A DNA stretch of 64,000 bases from Paragordius varius (taxonomy: Eukaryota; Nematomorpha): contig OZ176053.1 of the NCBI GenBank assembly GCA_964247055.1, positions 3,162,001 to 3,226,000 of the forward strand, given 5' to 3'. Each line of letters opens with the position of its first letter. Position 1 is the stretch's first letter. Made by a program: the position numbers and the translations under genes. Below the pieces are notes generated by a model. The model was not told the DNA's origin and did no database searches. It worked only from the letters and a program-made list of their open reading frames with translations. This document shows positions 45,641 through 58,100 of this stretch, one piece after another.

Positions 45641-46639
45641 TAAGGTACAAACAACCTGCGAGGTACAAATTTTTTTATATTTATAATCTATTTGTGTTAA
45701 AAATAAATAAATATTACAAAAAAATTTTTGTATAAAAATTTTTGGTTGTACCCCCCAATCCCCCCCCCCCTCAGATTTGTCCCGCTTTTTCCTTCAATAA
45801 ATCTGGTCACCTTAGGTATATTGGAACATATTTGACAGAGCTGATCCCAAAAATTCAGCTTGCATTTATCGGGCAAGTTTTTTTGGGGTGCATATACGGA
45901 AATAACATTGAGGATCAATTTGTTGTATATCATTCTAGCTTGAATAATTCTATCACTGTGACGGGTCCGGTAATTAGGTTTTGTCGATGTGTATCTTTCA
46001 TCATTATGGAGACGCCAGATTGTCCTTTGTTCCCACCTTGGTATAGTAATGAATAACCATCAAAGTGTTTTATACCTGCATTTTTATATCGAGTTTCTTG
46101 TAAATAGCATATGTTTAAATCTATGTTTCGCACCGTATCTATAACCAGCCATTGCTTATTAAACATTGTTCCAACATTCCAAGAGCTAATTTTAAATGGT
46201 TCCGATATAGATTTGAAGTTTTTATTAAGATTCTTGTATCTCATTTTTATTTTTGGTTGTTCATTTGTACCTGGTTTATTTATTATTGTTTTTGAATTTT
46301 TATTATTTCTATTATTTATATAATTTCTAATTATAGGTGTACTAGCATTTTAATATATATTATTATTTATATTGAAATTAAAATTTCGATTTGAAATAGA
46401 GGTTTTATCATCAATCATTTTGGTAAGTCGTTTCTTCATGGTTTTGCAAATGAGGCAAGGCTTTACGGATTATATGCCGTTATAAACCAACACCTTTAAC
46501 TCGAGGTGAGGGTACCTTATTCGCTGTACCTGGCTAGAGAATGTCTAAAAAGACTACGATCTTCTCAAATCGACCTCCTCCGTTAGCCTTACACATCGTG
46601 TAAGTTTCCGGACATCACCACGCGGAGGTGGAGGTAGGA

Positions 46640-47369
46640 TTTATAAGGTAAATAATTGTAATTTTTGGCTTATATATGCTATGGAACGTAACCCATATTT
46701 GCGTTGAAAACAAATTTTAATTTTACTCTTTAACCAACAAACCGTTAAAGATTTTATTGTATATCCTAAAAAAATGATGGGTTCGAAAAAACTACTTAAA
46801 ATAAAAAATGGTCGATAAATTTCCAAAGTTTAGATAAATTTACATGTAGCCAGTACAACTCTTAATGTAATCATAGTGTCGTGTTTGTGAAAAATTGACA
46901 CCATTTCTATGCATATCACAAATTAAAACTTTAATATTTATTAGGTAGTTATGAATTAAAAATTAAGAACATATCTATATCAATATATTTCGGTGTAAAT
47001 GAAAAAAATATCTATTCAATATAATATAAGGAAATGTTCAGAAACATATTTACAATAAGGTATGGGGAGAAGGACAAAAATATAACATTTGAGACATTTT
47101 TTTGATCTACAGATTAAAAGGGAAATCGAATCAGTGAATGGGAAATCATAAACTAACTTATAAACCATTTTACACCAATGTAAGATCATTTTTGGGTAAA
47201 TATAACTAATAATATATGGACACAGACACATAAGGGTGTAGATAGGTTGTAATTAATGTATAGCATGGGTAAAAGAATTACATATATCAATTTTTTTATG
47301 TTAAAAAATTTGAAATGGTCAGTATATAAGAAAGAGAGAGAGAGTTAAAATAAATAGCAAATAAAAGTA
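46640..47369. other. gene-free stretch, 3' side of SET
   Basis: AT-rich DNA with a (GA)n run at about 47332-47345. It probably contains the SET 3' UTR. No other feature was seen. Confidence 0.45.
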
Positions 47370-49202
47370 TTATTCGTTAGCATCATTGGATTCTTCAGGC
47401 TCATCAATATTTCCTCCACCAACGTCTTCGGATTCTTCGGCACCGTCTTCGTCATAGCCTTCAATATCATCTCCTTAAAAAAATTATTTTAGAATATTTA
47501 ATTTTTAAAATTGATCATATTTATACAAGGCTTAAAAATCATTTAAAAGTAAGGTATAAAATTTACGAATGGGGTTAATCATATTATATATGATCTTTTA
47601 TAGTAAAAATTTAATCAAATCTAGCGATTAATATGCAAAGGTAAATTTAAATCTAAAAAACATTTAAAAATTATTCGTTTATTTTTAGTTATGATTTTAT
47701 AAAACTTTAATATTATATAAATATCATTGAATTTTTTGCCAGCTTCTTGAATTAAATTAAAATAGAATAATAGTTCATTAAAACTTTAAATATTATCAAA
47801 ATCCAATAATTAACATTTGATATATAATGTAAATTCACAACGGTTGTTAAAATATTAAAAAATAATTACCTTCTCCTTCACCATCATCTCCAATTTCTTC
47901 GCCATCGCTAAAATGTTAAATAGTTATATTAAAATATATACCCAAAATTATATTGCTACCTAACACATATCCAATAACAAACACTTCAAATTAAGTAATA
48001 ATCTTTGTTATAAAATTCATAAAATATACCACACAGTTGCTGACATAAATTACGCTTATCTGCTACATAAAAAGTTGATTGAATTAAGGTTAATCATTTT
48101 TTAACGCCGTAATGAGTTGCATGTCCATAAGAAAAGTAAATTCAACATAATTAATTTCTACAGCATAATCACCAGTTTTTCTGGTATTAACACTGATTTT
48201 TAATGTTAAGTAAATAATTATAAATTATAACAAAGAAATATAATATAAACCTGTCACCAGCATCAATTCCATTCTCGGCGTCCATATCGGGAACTAGGAA
48301 ATATTGTAAAGGGTTTGGCCAAATATCGTCTTTAATTAACTATAAACAAACACAAAATTATATGATAATGGTTAAAATCCACTGTGTTTGGTTAAAAAAT
48401 TATTTTAATCTCCAAGAATAGGGTTACGTTATACAAATTTTTTTTTTGGAAACAGTTTTTACTAATATACTTCTGCAATTTCATCCGAAGAAACATCTCC
48501 ATTAGAAAGGTACCACGAAAAAAAGGATTTATGTTCATGAGGTCTTTTTCTAGAGTTTGCCATTAAATTTGAAAGATTTTTAGCAAGAGTGCAATTTTCT
48601 CTCCATTCGATTGGTGTGAATAAAGATTCAGGATTACCTAAATTTAATATTATGTAACACAGTACCTGCAGTTCCAAGATGGAACTCTTTACATAAAAGT
48701 TCATTTTCGAAAAAAGGATTCTCATCAAAATAAAAATTTATTTTATAGCCAGATTTAATGTCCTCGAATTCTTCAACTTCAACCTATATGTTAAAAAATA
48801 TTATTAACTTTGCTTAAATAATGTAAACATTCCTCCTCGTCTTCATCTAAAATGGCTGATATTTGTGGGTGATTAATAAACTAAAAATTAAACGGAATTA
48901 TATACCGTGGTAATCCAAAAGTTTGGAATTTTTTTAATTAATTCGTTTCTTTTTTCAAAATGAGGCTTTCGCAATTTGTTGTATTTTTGTTCAACTTTTA
49001 AAATTTCTTCACTGGCTTTTTCGTTCATGGAATCAATTTCATTTTGGCAAGCGTCAATATCTTCCAAAGCTTTTTGGGTATCAGCATCATATTCTCTTAA
49101 ACTTTCCGCATCACCAGAAGCTTCAATGTTGTTCTCCATTTTCTTAAGCTTTTTAGGTGCAGAGCCGACAATATTGTTATTATTGGTGGTTGATGATGCC
49201 AT
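47370..49202 (-). CDS. SET: SET / TAF-I nucleosome assembly protein, seven exons
   Basis: A NAP-family histone chaperone (also a PP2A inhibitor in mammals), 294 residues. Exons on the minus strand: 49202-48906, 48880-48809, 48783-48666, 48637-48471, 48339-48251, 47907-47870 and 47473-47370. The first three introns are 25, 25 and 28 nt; the others 131, 343 and 396. Order: an N-terminal lysine-rich segment, then the dimerisation helix [20 protein letters not shown] with [20 protein letters not shown]. The NAP earmuff domain follows ([77 protein letters not shown]). It ends in an acidic tail rich in D/E ([20 protein letters not shown]). All splice joins are in frame and gap-free against the human protein. 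This is one of the clearest cases for the tiny introns. Confidence 0.93.
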
Positions 49203-49930
49203 CTTAAAAAATTTGGAATGTAAAAAATAACAAGGAGTTCATTAAAATAATATATACAAATGGTAAACCACTTACATGGATTTTTCAGGTAAAATGCTTG
49301 TTTGCTAGGATACCGATGAATGTATGTAGAGAAAAGTCTAGCGGGACGATTACGGATGAGTGTAGGATTCAAATTATACCGAATGAACTATGTAATTTAT
49401 ATTCATTTTATTTATTAATATAATTTTGTGTGTAAAAATGGTTTTCTTTTGAATATAAAATGATGATTGTAATAATAAATAATGTATCGGTATTTTAGGC
49501 GTGAAATATATTTCTAAAAAGTTAGACAAAAATACACAGTTTAGGCAGTTATGCACCGCACTAAAAATGCTTTTTTACGGCCTAAATTATTATTATTTTT
49601 GTCAACTATCTATGGCTATACTTATTTATTTATTTTTTAACTATTTTAATTTTTTAAAGTGTTAACTGGAGAGAATAAAGTAATTATTAACTTATAATAA
49701 AACCGATTATTGAGATAGTGAAAAAATGAATTTTTTCGCTTTTTCTTCCTTTCAATCAATAATAATTCTTTTATTCTTGCCAGTATACCTACAATCTGGC
49801 AATCATTACTTACATATATGTAAATAAAAAATGGTAATAAATTTTGGGCCTACCTGCAAAATATAAAGGGTCCCAATTAATAAAAATAATAAAAAAAGAC
49901 CCCCTGTTTTGCCTCCCCGCATTGCTCCCC
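49203..49930. other. gene-free stretch, SET upstream region
   Basis: AT-rich DNA expected to carry the SET promoter. No convincing exon was seen on the plus strand. Confidence 0.45.
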
Positions 49931-49934
49931 CTAT

Positions 49935-50345
49935 CTCCCCGTAGTTTCGCTACTGTTTACAGTGCGTTGTACAACCAACAATGATGTACAACTCACAGAC
50001 ATGGAATTAAAGAAATCAGAAGAGAGGCACTTTGATGTTACTGAAATGGGAATGCTTAGATTGATGTGCGGTGTAACGAGAAAAGACAAGGTGAGGAATG
50101 TATATATTAGAGGAAGTACGCAAATCAAACCGATAACCCAAAAGTGATTTATATCGTCTTAGATGGTTTGGACAGTAGGGAGAAGACAAAATAACTACAT
50201 TGGTAAAAAGAAATGATTATATTGTGAAAGGTAAGAGGGAAAGAGTATGCCCTAAAACGCTATGGATCGATACAGTTATGAAAGACATGTAAAACTGAAC
50301 TTAAAACGCGAGGACGCCATAGACATGCTATGGCGAAATAGTTTA
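49935..50345 (+). mobile_element. LINE 3' fragment, RTE-like
   Basis: Only the C-terminal connector remains, with frame changes. It reads TEMGMLRLMCGVTRKDKVRN, VYIRGSTQIKPITQK, then RLRWFGQ and VKGKRERVCPKTLWIDTVMK. This is a widespread LINE-tail signature (MLRWMCGVTRKDKIRN ... LRWFGHV). The 5' part is absent. Confidence 0.7.
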
Positions 50346-50393
50346 AGGATATGAGAGCTCGAAAGAGTGATATCATATTAATTATAATTATTA

Positions 50394-51843
50394 GTAGCGT
50401 ACATATCGGACTGCTACGGATGGGCTATTAAAAGGGATCAACAAAATTGAGCCATATATGTGTGGATTATTTCGAAACATTATTTAAGATCTCAAATGAT
50501 TTTCAAAACGGTGCTTCATAAAATTTTCAAAACTGTGCATTCTAATATATATAATGGGTGAAGGCTCCAAATTGACGGCTGACGGAAAAAACCGCTATAC
50601 TATAATTTTTACCTTGTTTTTTGAAAATTAGCTCCAAAACCACGACATTTTTGTATGGCATCTCAGTTTTAAACCGGTGTACGCATAGACCTATATGGAA
50701 AAAGCGCTGATTTAAACTCTTTCCCTTTATAAAGCAAATATTTGTAATCATCTTTGATATCATCGTCTCATGGGTTATTCCAAAAGATACCTCAATACTA
50801 AATAATCGTTATATTATGGCGTATTTTTAGGCATAAAGGCCCCAAATCGACTAATAAAAAAGGCCTGATTTTAATTTTTACCTAGTTACGGGTAATATTT
50901 CAAGCTTTTAATGAGTTCATATCGCTTCTAAATTTATCTGTAAATTAGCTCCAAAACAACGCAATTTCTATATAGTGGCGCAGTTTTTGGCGGGCACCTC
51001 CTTACCCAGGGGCAGGTAGGAAAAATACATTGGGCAAATTTTTTGCCTTTTGAGAATACCTGGAATCATCATTCATTCCATATGTTCTTGATAGTTTTTG
51101 GAAGGGTGGCTTCGAAACTAAATAATAGTTCAATGATAGCGCATTTTTTAGGGATAAAGGGCCTAATTAACGGCTAATTTTAAAAAAACCGCCCAACTTA
51201 AATTTTTCCCTTTTACGGGTAATATTTCAGGCCCTTATTAAACTTATATCTAATAAGTTTTCTGAAAATTAACTTCTAAACAACGCAATTTGGATATGGT
51301 GGCTCAGTTTTAGGCAGGTAGCTCCCTACCCAGAGGCTGATACAAAAAAGCGCTTGATTAAAATTTTTGTCTTTTTACGGAGAATACCTGGAATCATGAT
51401 TGATTTCATATACTCTCATTAGTTTTTGAAAAAATTGCCTCAAAAGTTAAATCATTCTATGGTGGCGCATTTTCAGGGCGTGAAGGGCCTAATTAACGGC
51501 TAATTTAAAATGACCTCGATTTGAATTTTCGCCTTGTTACGGGTAATATTTTAAGCACCTATTAAACTCATATGGCCTGTTAGGTTTTCTGAAATTTATG
51601 CCCAAATACACGCTATTTCGATATGACGGGGCAGTTTTTAGCTGGTATCTCTTTACCCAGCGGCCAACGTACGATTAAAATTCATTCTTTTAGCAGGGAA
51701 TACCTGAAATCCTCATTGAATTTTTATGGTCCCATACCTTGGGCGAAAAATAGATTCATAAAAATTATTTTTGTGGACTTAGTTTTTTTTGCAAAAAATG
51801 GCATTTTACGGGGGGAGCGTGTAATAAGAGGGCCTAAATTATA
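50394..51843 (-). mobile_element. Helitron, non-autonomous, 5' end truncated
   Basis: In minus orientation the 3' end is at about 50394, a degenerate form of the family's ACTAGCG...CTGCTACG hairpin end. The body repeats the subrepeat series seen at 6930-8408 (GCATAAAGGCCCCAAAT, TTACGGGTAATATTTCAAGC, GGGCAGTTTTTAGC). The sequence stops matching at about 51843, within the GGGGGGAGCG/GAGGGCCTAAAT block, so the 5' TC end is missing. Confidence 0.6.
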
Positions 51844-52680
51844 GAGTTTAAATTTTAAATTATAAAAGCAAAAACATCCTATAAGATGGAACAATGTATA
51901 GTTTATAATGATTTTGGTTAGTGACTTAGAGACAGTTAGAAAGATCGTTTTTACTTTTGTACTTACTCGGTGTTATAAAATTGAAAAGATAACAAATTAT
52001 GTTAAATAATTTTTTTGGCAAACTAATAGCTTCATGAAAAAAAGAAATAATATATATCAAAACTAAGACCTTAAATGAACCATAAAATCCTGTTACAATT
52101 ATCTCTTTTCTATTTATTTTATCAGGATTTTTCATACTCTAGGTTCTAGGATGTTCACTGCGTTTGACATAGTATTCCAGAAAACGCCTAAAGCTACTTT
52201 GAATAATGGGGTTTATTTTTTACGAATCCCCCAAACCTAATGCCTTAACTATTTTATTAAATATTCAAAGTTCAAACCGCTCTGGGATATACCTCAAAAG
52301 GTAATGAAGTATTATTCAGATTTACAAAGCAAAAAATGTTGAGCGGTTTTTTAAAGTTGTTAAGTAGGGTTATATCCTTTGTAAAAATATGCCACTAAAA
52401 ACAACTTTGAAAAATTTATTAAATTATAACTGTAGGACATTTATAAAATAATGCTATATTCACGGTATAAAGAAAATTTTATTTGAGCGCTTTTTATAAC
52501 TCTTTGTAAGACCCCACTCTTGAATACGCGATGATATAAATGTGGCTTTGAAGCTTTCGCCAAAGTTTGATATTTCTTGTATAAAAACAACTATTAGTCC
52601 TAGCATATTGGAATGACTCAACTCATATTTAATAATAATTAGCAGATGCATTACATTTATCACAAAAAATAATCAATAGA
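51844..52680. other. gene-free stretch
   Basis: AT-rich DNA between the truncated Helitron and the mariner fossil. It may include the mariner's 5' half, too decayed to recognise. Confidence 0.4.
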
Positions 52681-52689
52681 TGTCTGCGA

Positions 52690-53430
52690 ACGGTAACATG
52701 GTAATTGGATTCCACACAATTTGAATGAGCGTCAATCTGAATATCGCAAAGTTATTTCTGAAATTTTGGTTCAACGCAAGTAAAACAAATAATTTTTGGA
52801 TCCAATTGGGACAGCTGATGAGAGATAACATTATTTTGTTAATCCAAAGCGGAAAATTATGGCTTTCACCTTGCCAAGCTCCATTAAAACAAATGCCGAA
52901 TCGCTTTGGCAGGAAAACCATACTCTGTGTCTAATGGGACCACAGCGTTATTGTGCATTATGAACTTTTAAAAACCCGGTGAAACCATTCATACGAGGCT
53001 TTCGCTAAAAATTGATCATTTTAAATCATGCATTAATCGAAAAACGACCAGAATGGGCCAGAAGGCAAGGTAAAATATTTTGTTACATGACAATGCTACG
53101 TTTCACACAGATAAACCAGTGAAAACACTTTAGAAATCGCTTCGATGGGATATTCTTTGGCATCGGCTGAACTGTTCCGACCTGGCGCCATCTTACTAAG
53201 GCATTTTTCATCGATGGGGATCCTCGCAAAGTAGTACTTCAGTAGTTACGAAGACTGTGGAAAATGGCTTAGGGTTTGCCACATGGCACAGCATTCATAT
53301 ATTACTAAAAAATGGGCGAAATGTGTAGAAGCCGATGTCAATATTTTGCATAAAATAAAATTAGCTTTTTCAACAAACCGGCAAAAATTTCTGACCCCTG
53401 GATTATGCTTTAAGAACCATTACAACTTGT
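52690..53430 (+). mobile_element. mariner fossil (transposase C-terminal half)
   Basis: Decayed Tc1/mariner transposase. Recognisable pieces in changing frames are NRFGRKTILCV, HYELLK, a shifted HDNA-type box followed by FHTDKPVKT (about 53090-53120), a remnant of the SPDLAP box (about 53165-53200), HFSSY and KWAKCVEAD. Several stops and frame changes; no TIRs were identified. It abuts the Helitron at 53474. Confidence 0.7.
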
Positions 53431-53473
53431 TTAATTTGTTTTATAGCTGTATTTAATAATTTTTTATTCTAAA

Positions 53474-54052
53474 TCTATATATTTATAAAAATGGAAAATG
53501 CTGGCTTTGTGATCTGGTACAGGAAAACCGGTAGACCCATTCAAATCCAAATATTGAAAAAATATAATCATTAATGAATGCCCCGAAAATAGCTTCGCCC
53601 TTTTTTGAAATAGGCTACCCGTTCGGGCCCACCCTGTGTGAAAAACGGGTTTTTTTGAAAACAGAAGTCCACAAAAATCGTGTCTTTGAGACAATTTTCC
53701 GGAGAACATGTTGGACCATTCAATTTCAAATATGATTTTTATTTACTTATTTTCGATTGCGCCAAACATAGTCGTCTCGCTTTTTTGATTTAGGCCCTCT
53801 TTTTACCCGCTCCCCCCGTAAAATGCCACCTTTTTCAAAAAACAAAGTCCACAAAAAAAATTTTTAAATCTATTTTTCACCCAAGTAAACAATAAATTAG
53901 TATGAATGCACCGTTTTAAGATTCCTATGAGATCATAGCTATTAAATAATTCGAAATAATCCACATATGTAGATCATTTTATTGTCCCTTTTTTCATATA
54001 CCCCCCCCCCCCCCCCAGAACGGGCTGCGTAGCGGCACGAGATATACGCTAG
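53474..54052 (+). mobile_element. non-autonomous Helitron with both ends, 579 bp
   Basis: Starts TCTATATATTTATAAAAATG and ends CTAG at 54049-54052. The end is preceded by a hairpin-forming CGGGCTGCGTAGCGGCACG and ACGAGATATACG. It is inserted between A (53473) and T (54053), as Helitrons are. A run of 16 or more C lies at 54001-54016. No coding capacity (the 81-codon minus frame is repeat-derived). This copy defines the ends of the family seen at 6930, 19092-22787 and 50394. Confidence 0.8.
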
Positions 54053-55152
54053 TAAAACATAAAAATATAATAGAAACGCAAAAAGACTTTTTTTGTTATT
54101 AAATTATCAATCGTGATCTTTTATTTATTACAATATAACCAGTTTTATATATATTTAACAGCCACTTAGCGGTTTAATTGGCAAAATGAAGACGTAGGCT
54201 AACAACAACCATTAAAAGACATTGTCTGAAATATAAAAACGCGACGCTTAAAACTAATAATTGATTCTTTAAGCCCAAGCCCCATCACCCCATTCCCTTT
54301 GTCCGAATCTGAAACGTCGCCAAGTCAATAATTTAAAATTAATCCGTTTCATTAATTATAATGTCTATGTTTGTATGTTCACAAAGCGTTTCGAAAAATT
54401 TTAGAAGTTGATTGAGGAAAACAATATTTTAAGATGTCACATATTTCGTGGAGGAATTCGAAAATATGCGGTGAAATTATTTTTTAAAGTATTGAGTTTC
54501 ATTTTAATTAAGATCTAATTTACATTTCTATACAAAACATCTAATTAATAGAGTGGTTCTTGTGCTAGGTTAATAAATATATTTTTTATATATCATTTAA
54601 ATTCTAATAGCTTTCAATTCAACAAATAAATATTAGCGTTATTTTTTATGCATCAATTTGTTGCATCGCATCTTTATACTAATTTGTTAGTACTGTGCGT
54701 TACTATAATTTAATCTCACATATAAGAGGAAGAAATATCAATTAAACCAATAAAAAATTCCTTTACAGTTAAAAGCATTCAAAGGATAACTAACAATAGA
54801 GTTTTTTATTGTTATTATTATGGATGTTGTAAGGGGAAGTGGTGTTAAATTTTTTTTTCATTATTTCGATATACATATTATATGATAAATGAAATGTGTG
54901 TGTTGGTAAAAAACTCTATAAGAATGTACAAGCAGCGTAAAGTATTGATTTCCAATATGAATCGTGTTATACTTTTACATTTTTATAGACCAAATTTATA
55001 TACTCAATTCAACTGACTGACTGACTAAATAACCAATCATGAATGGGTGGGTCTCAATCGTTAACTTATAGATTCTGTAATTTTTGAGATAGCTTAAATA
55101 ATTATAATCTGAAGTGGTATTATAGTGTGTAAGTTTTTTAACATATATTCCA
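54053..55152. other. UNC80 upstream region
   Basis: 1.1 kb between a Helitron and the UNC80 start codon. It is AT-rich and would carry the promoter and 5' UTR. No exon or repeat was recognised. Confidence 0.45.
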
Positions 55153-58100
55153 ATGGATCATTCTAAAGAATTTATTGTGGTTGAAAATATTCCGGTATCA
55201 ATAAAACTCTTTCTATGGCGACAAATCAAGTAAAAAGCATTATAAACGGATATTATTTTTTGACTAATTAAAATATATTATTGTAATACTTTCTAAAGAC
55301 TTGTGATTCATATAAATATAACCCGTTTTTGGGATTAATTTTCAATTTTTAAACTTTTTTAGTTCATGTTTGAGCCATAAAAACAAGAAGATTAAAGAAT
55401 CCTCAATCACGGTAATTATTTAATATTCTTTGTGATTTTTAATATTCCCCAATTAGGTTTTTTTCAAATATAAATCATAGTAAAATTTTTAATGAATTTG
55501 ACTGGTCATTTTTCTTTTATATATTTCACACGTATAGACATGGCAAAGGGTATTGGTCCAAAATTTGGCAGACGATTTATCTCCGGCATTGTCGGCGGCC
55601 ATTAAACGATTACCGAGATGGAGTTTTGTGCGTAATGCCTTTCCTTTTATGATACAATGTGGGTCACTGGTTATTAAGGATCACAAAATTAAGAATAAAA
55701 ATTTGGAGGATTACCATGTTGTGACACAAGAAGAAATTAAATTATTTTATATAATGAATTGGCTACTGTTAGATGCTTTCAATGAATGTGTAGACGTTAA
55801 GGAATTTTTGGAATATTTCCGAAAACGTGAAGATCAACTGTCGATACTGGATACATTGTATAGTTTTGAAGACATTAAAATGTTTGCACACATTGTAGGA
55901 CCGGAATTCAGGGAAATTTCACGGTTTGATTTGTCCAATATTCGATTGGAATCAGGCTTGAAAATCTGGAAAGTATTGGGAAACTATAATTTACCCAATA
56001 TTTTTAATTTAGCAACGCCGGCCCAGATTTGTGTTCATGATGCTTTGGAGGCTATCTCACAAGAATTATTGAAAAACACTTATATAGGTATTGAAATTTA
56101 ATTTTCTTAGAACCTGCTTTATATGATGAATCCATACTTCAAACAAATGAAGAACCAAATCCTAAGATGGAAACAGATAAAACGATTTCAACGCAAAAAC
56201 GGATGACTGCACCCATTATAAATATGAGTGACATTTGTGAAAGTGCCACTTCTTCTATAACCTCATCGGATCCATCATCAAAAGCCGATGATGTGTCAAA
56301 TGAGAAAAGAATGAGTAGCGATAAATTAACAAGATTAGGCGCACTAAAACCCACAAAATTAAAATTAGAACTAAGTTCAAACCAAAATAACTTTGAAATG
56401 AGGGACCAACCCCTAAATTATTTAAAACATAAATCTCTACCGGCAGGCATTCTCCAACAAACTTTGAAAGCGGGGCAAGATTCACCCCTCGTAAAACAGT
56501 TATCCGATTATATGATCGAATCAACAAGTTTTAGTCTCCCTCTACCCGTGGCTTCAACACCAAACGCCACAATAATGGATATTGCTGTTTTACACAACCT
56601 CCTTTCGTCTCATTGGTACAATGAAGGTTACGTATGGTCAATTCGTTATCTAATAAATCGATTAAAGTATTTGCGGGAAGATTTAAAAAATGAAAGATAT
56701 AACCATTTCCTGTCAATTAATGGCAAAGAGAATATATTTTTACACAAAGCCGCTTCCTATCCTCAAATAAATTTGACAGCTGATAGAGCTATCGTAACCG
56801 AAAATAGAAGAATAGTAAAGATAAATCATGAAAGTAAACTACCAATTCTTTTTCAATATGCTCGATCATTTATTTCATAATAACTAGCTTTTGTATCCAA
56901 CAGATTCAATGTATAAAGAAATTTCTCGATCTCGGTCATATCTTGATCTAAGACCATCGCTTTCAGAAGACAATGAAGAAAATATTAATAAGATTAACAA
57001 CAAAAAATTACAAAATAGTCAAAATTTATCTACGTCGTATAATGATCTTTTTCGCCGAACAAGTTTGCCCTTATCAGCTGTCAATGAACAAAGGGTATAT
57101 TGCTGGAATTTAGTATATGTAGCTTATAGGATTTTTTTTAAAATATGAAATTAATTTATAACTTGTTAGTTTTGAGTATATATGCTCATATTTTTTTATT
57201 ACATTTATTAACACACATAAAAGGGTAATGTATACCTAAGTTACTAATTCTATATCACATTAAATTGAATTACTTTTTTATTGTAATTTTTTTTGTTATA
57301 TAAAAGGATTCAATCCAGTCAGGGGGCAAGAAAAAATCGCAATATTTAACACCATCTATCACAACCAACATTTTAGAACGTAAAGGTTTTTACAGGTCTA
57401 TGGAAAAAATTCCACTCTTCTCGAAGAAAAAGAAAATTATTGGGATTACGGATACTCCTGGGGGAGAACTCGTTAATCAATCATTACCTCCGTCAAACAC
57501 TGAAGAAAAAATTAGATTACTATTTAAAGACGATAAAAATTTGCAGTTTTATGCAAGTGACAGCAATATTCAGGTAATTATGAGTAATTGTGCATTCGGA
57601 GATATCTATACTATTATATGGTTTCATAAAATTATTTATTTTATTTATCACATATAAAATTTAGTATGAAAGGCATGTGTATCAAAAAGATTTTGGGTGC
57701 TTAAAGTTTATCACTCAAGATGGAAAAATTAATTTTCAATACCTATTGATAGCAATCATAAAAACTTTATCGGTAACATCAACCATTGATGGAGTCCTGT
57801 GCAGATTAATAACCAGCTTTTTATCGACGCTAATTCAAAAATTTGTGCCTAAACATTGTTCAGACGTATGGAAAGAAACAGGAAACCGGTTGACGAAATG
57901 TATTGCATTCAATATTCATGATCCCTTAACCTACCTTTTGGTTTTAGAATGTCTTTTAAAGTATTCAATTTATTCTTTATTACTACTTTTAATAAAAAAA
58001 TACTAAAATATATAATTTTAAAAAATAGAGTTTGAAACTTTATTAAATTATTTTTATTGTTTGGACGTTATGGTAACTGTATTTTAACAAATTTTAAAAG

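Larger units (their letters stand above)
42475..45814 (+). mobile_element. hAT transposon, 3.34 kb, inserted in the LINE
   Basis: Termini TAAGGTGACCAGA and TCTGGTCACCTTA are a 13-bp perfect inverted repeat. They are flanked by a perfect 8-bp duplication GGTATATT (42467-42474 and 45815-45822). Subterminal GTCCCGC and CCCGCTTTTT words recur at both ends. The interior holds a plus-strand transposase (42856-44813) and, downstream and inverted, a decayed second copy of part of it (about 44930-45640). The perfect duplication suggests insertion much later than the LINE's own arrival. Confidence 0.9.
40031..46330 (-). mobile_element. LINE fossil, RTE-like, split by a hAT insertion
   Basis: A minus-strand non-LTR element in two pieces, 46330-45823 and 42466-40031. 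The endonuclease begins at about 46200 (FKISSWNVGTMFNKQW, LDLNICYLQETRYKNAG-like). It runs through NVISVYAPQKNLPDKCKLNF up to the insertion, and resumes beyond it with GDLNAHVGSSEGFSG and QGGYDF. Next come the linker (WWWDDAIKPLLKEE at about 41950), the RT (IFPTFKNRGDILTCSSCRPL, FSAGKSTIDPIFLLRQLQ, SINTGLHQGSV, LPYEILYADDLIITAED) and a tail (PNRKGRPKCTWSKQL). Stops and frame changes interrupt it. The two halves match end to end, so the hAT landed in an intact or near-intact copy. 5' UTR limits are uncertain and may reach about 46640. Confidence 0.78.

Noticed and set aside
46111-46323. Plus-strand ORF opposite the LINE endonuclease
   Set aside because: Antisense of the LINE endonuclease region; poly-F/L composition.
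54001-54016. C homopolymer
   Set aside because: Inside the Helitron and variable between copies; length may also be a sequencing artefact.
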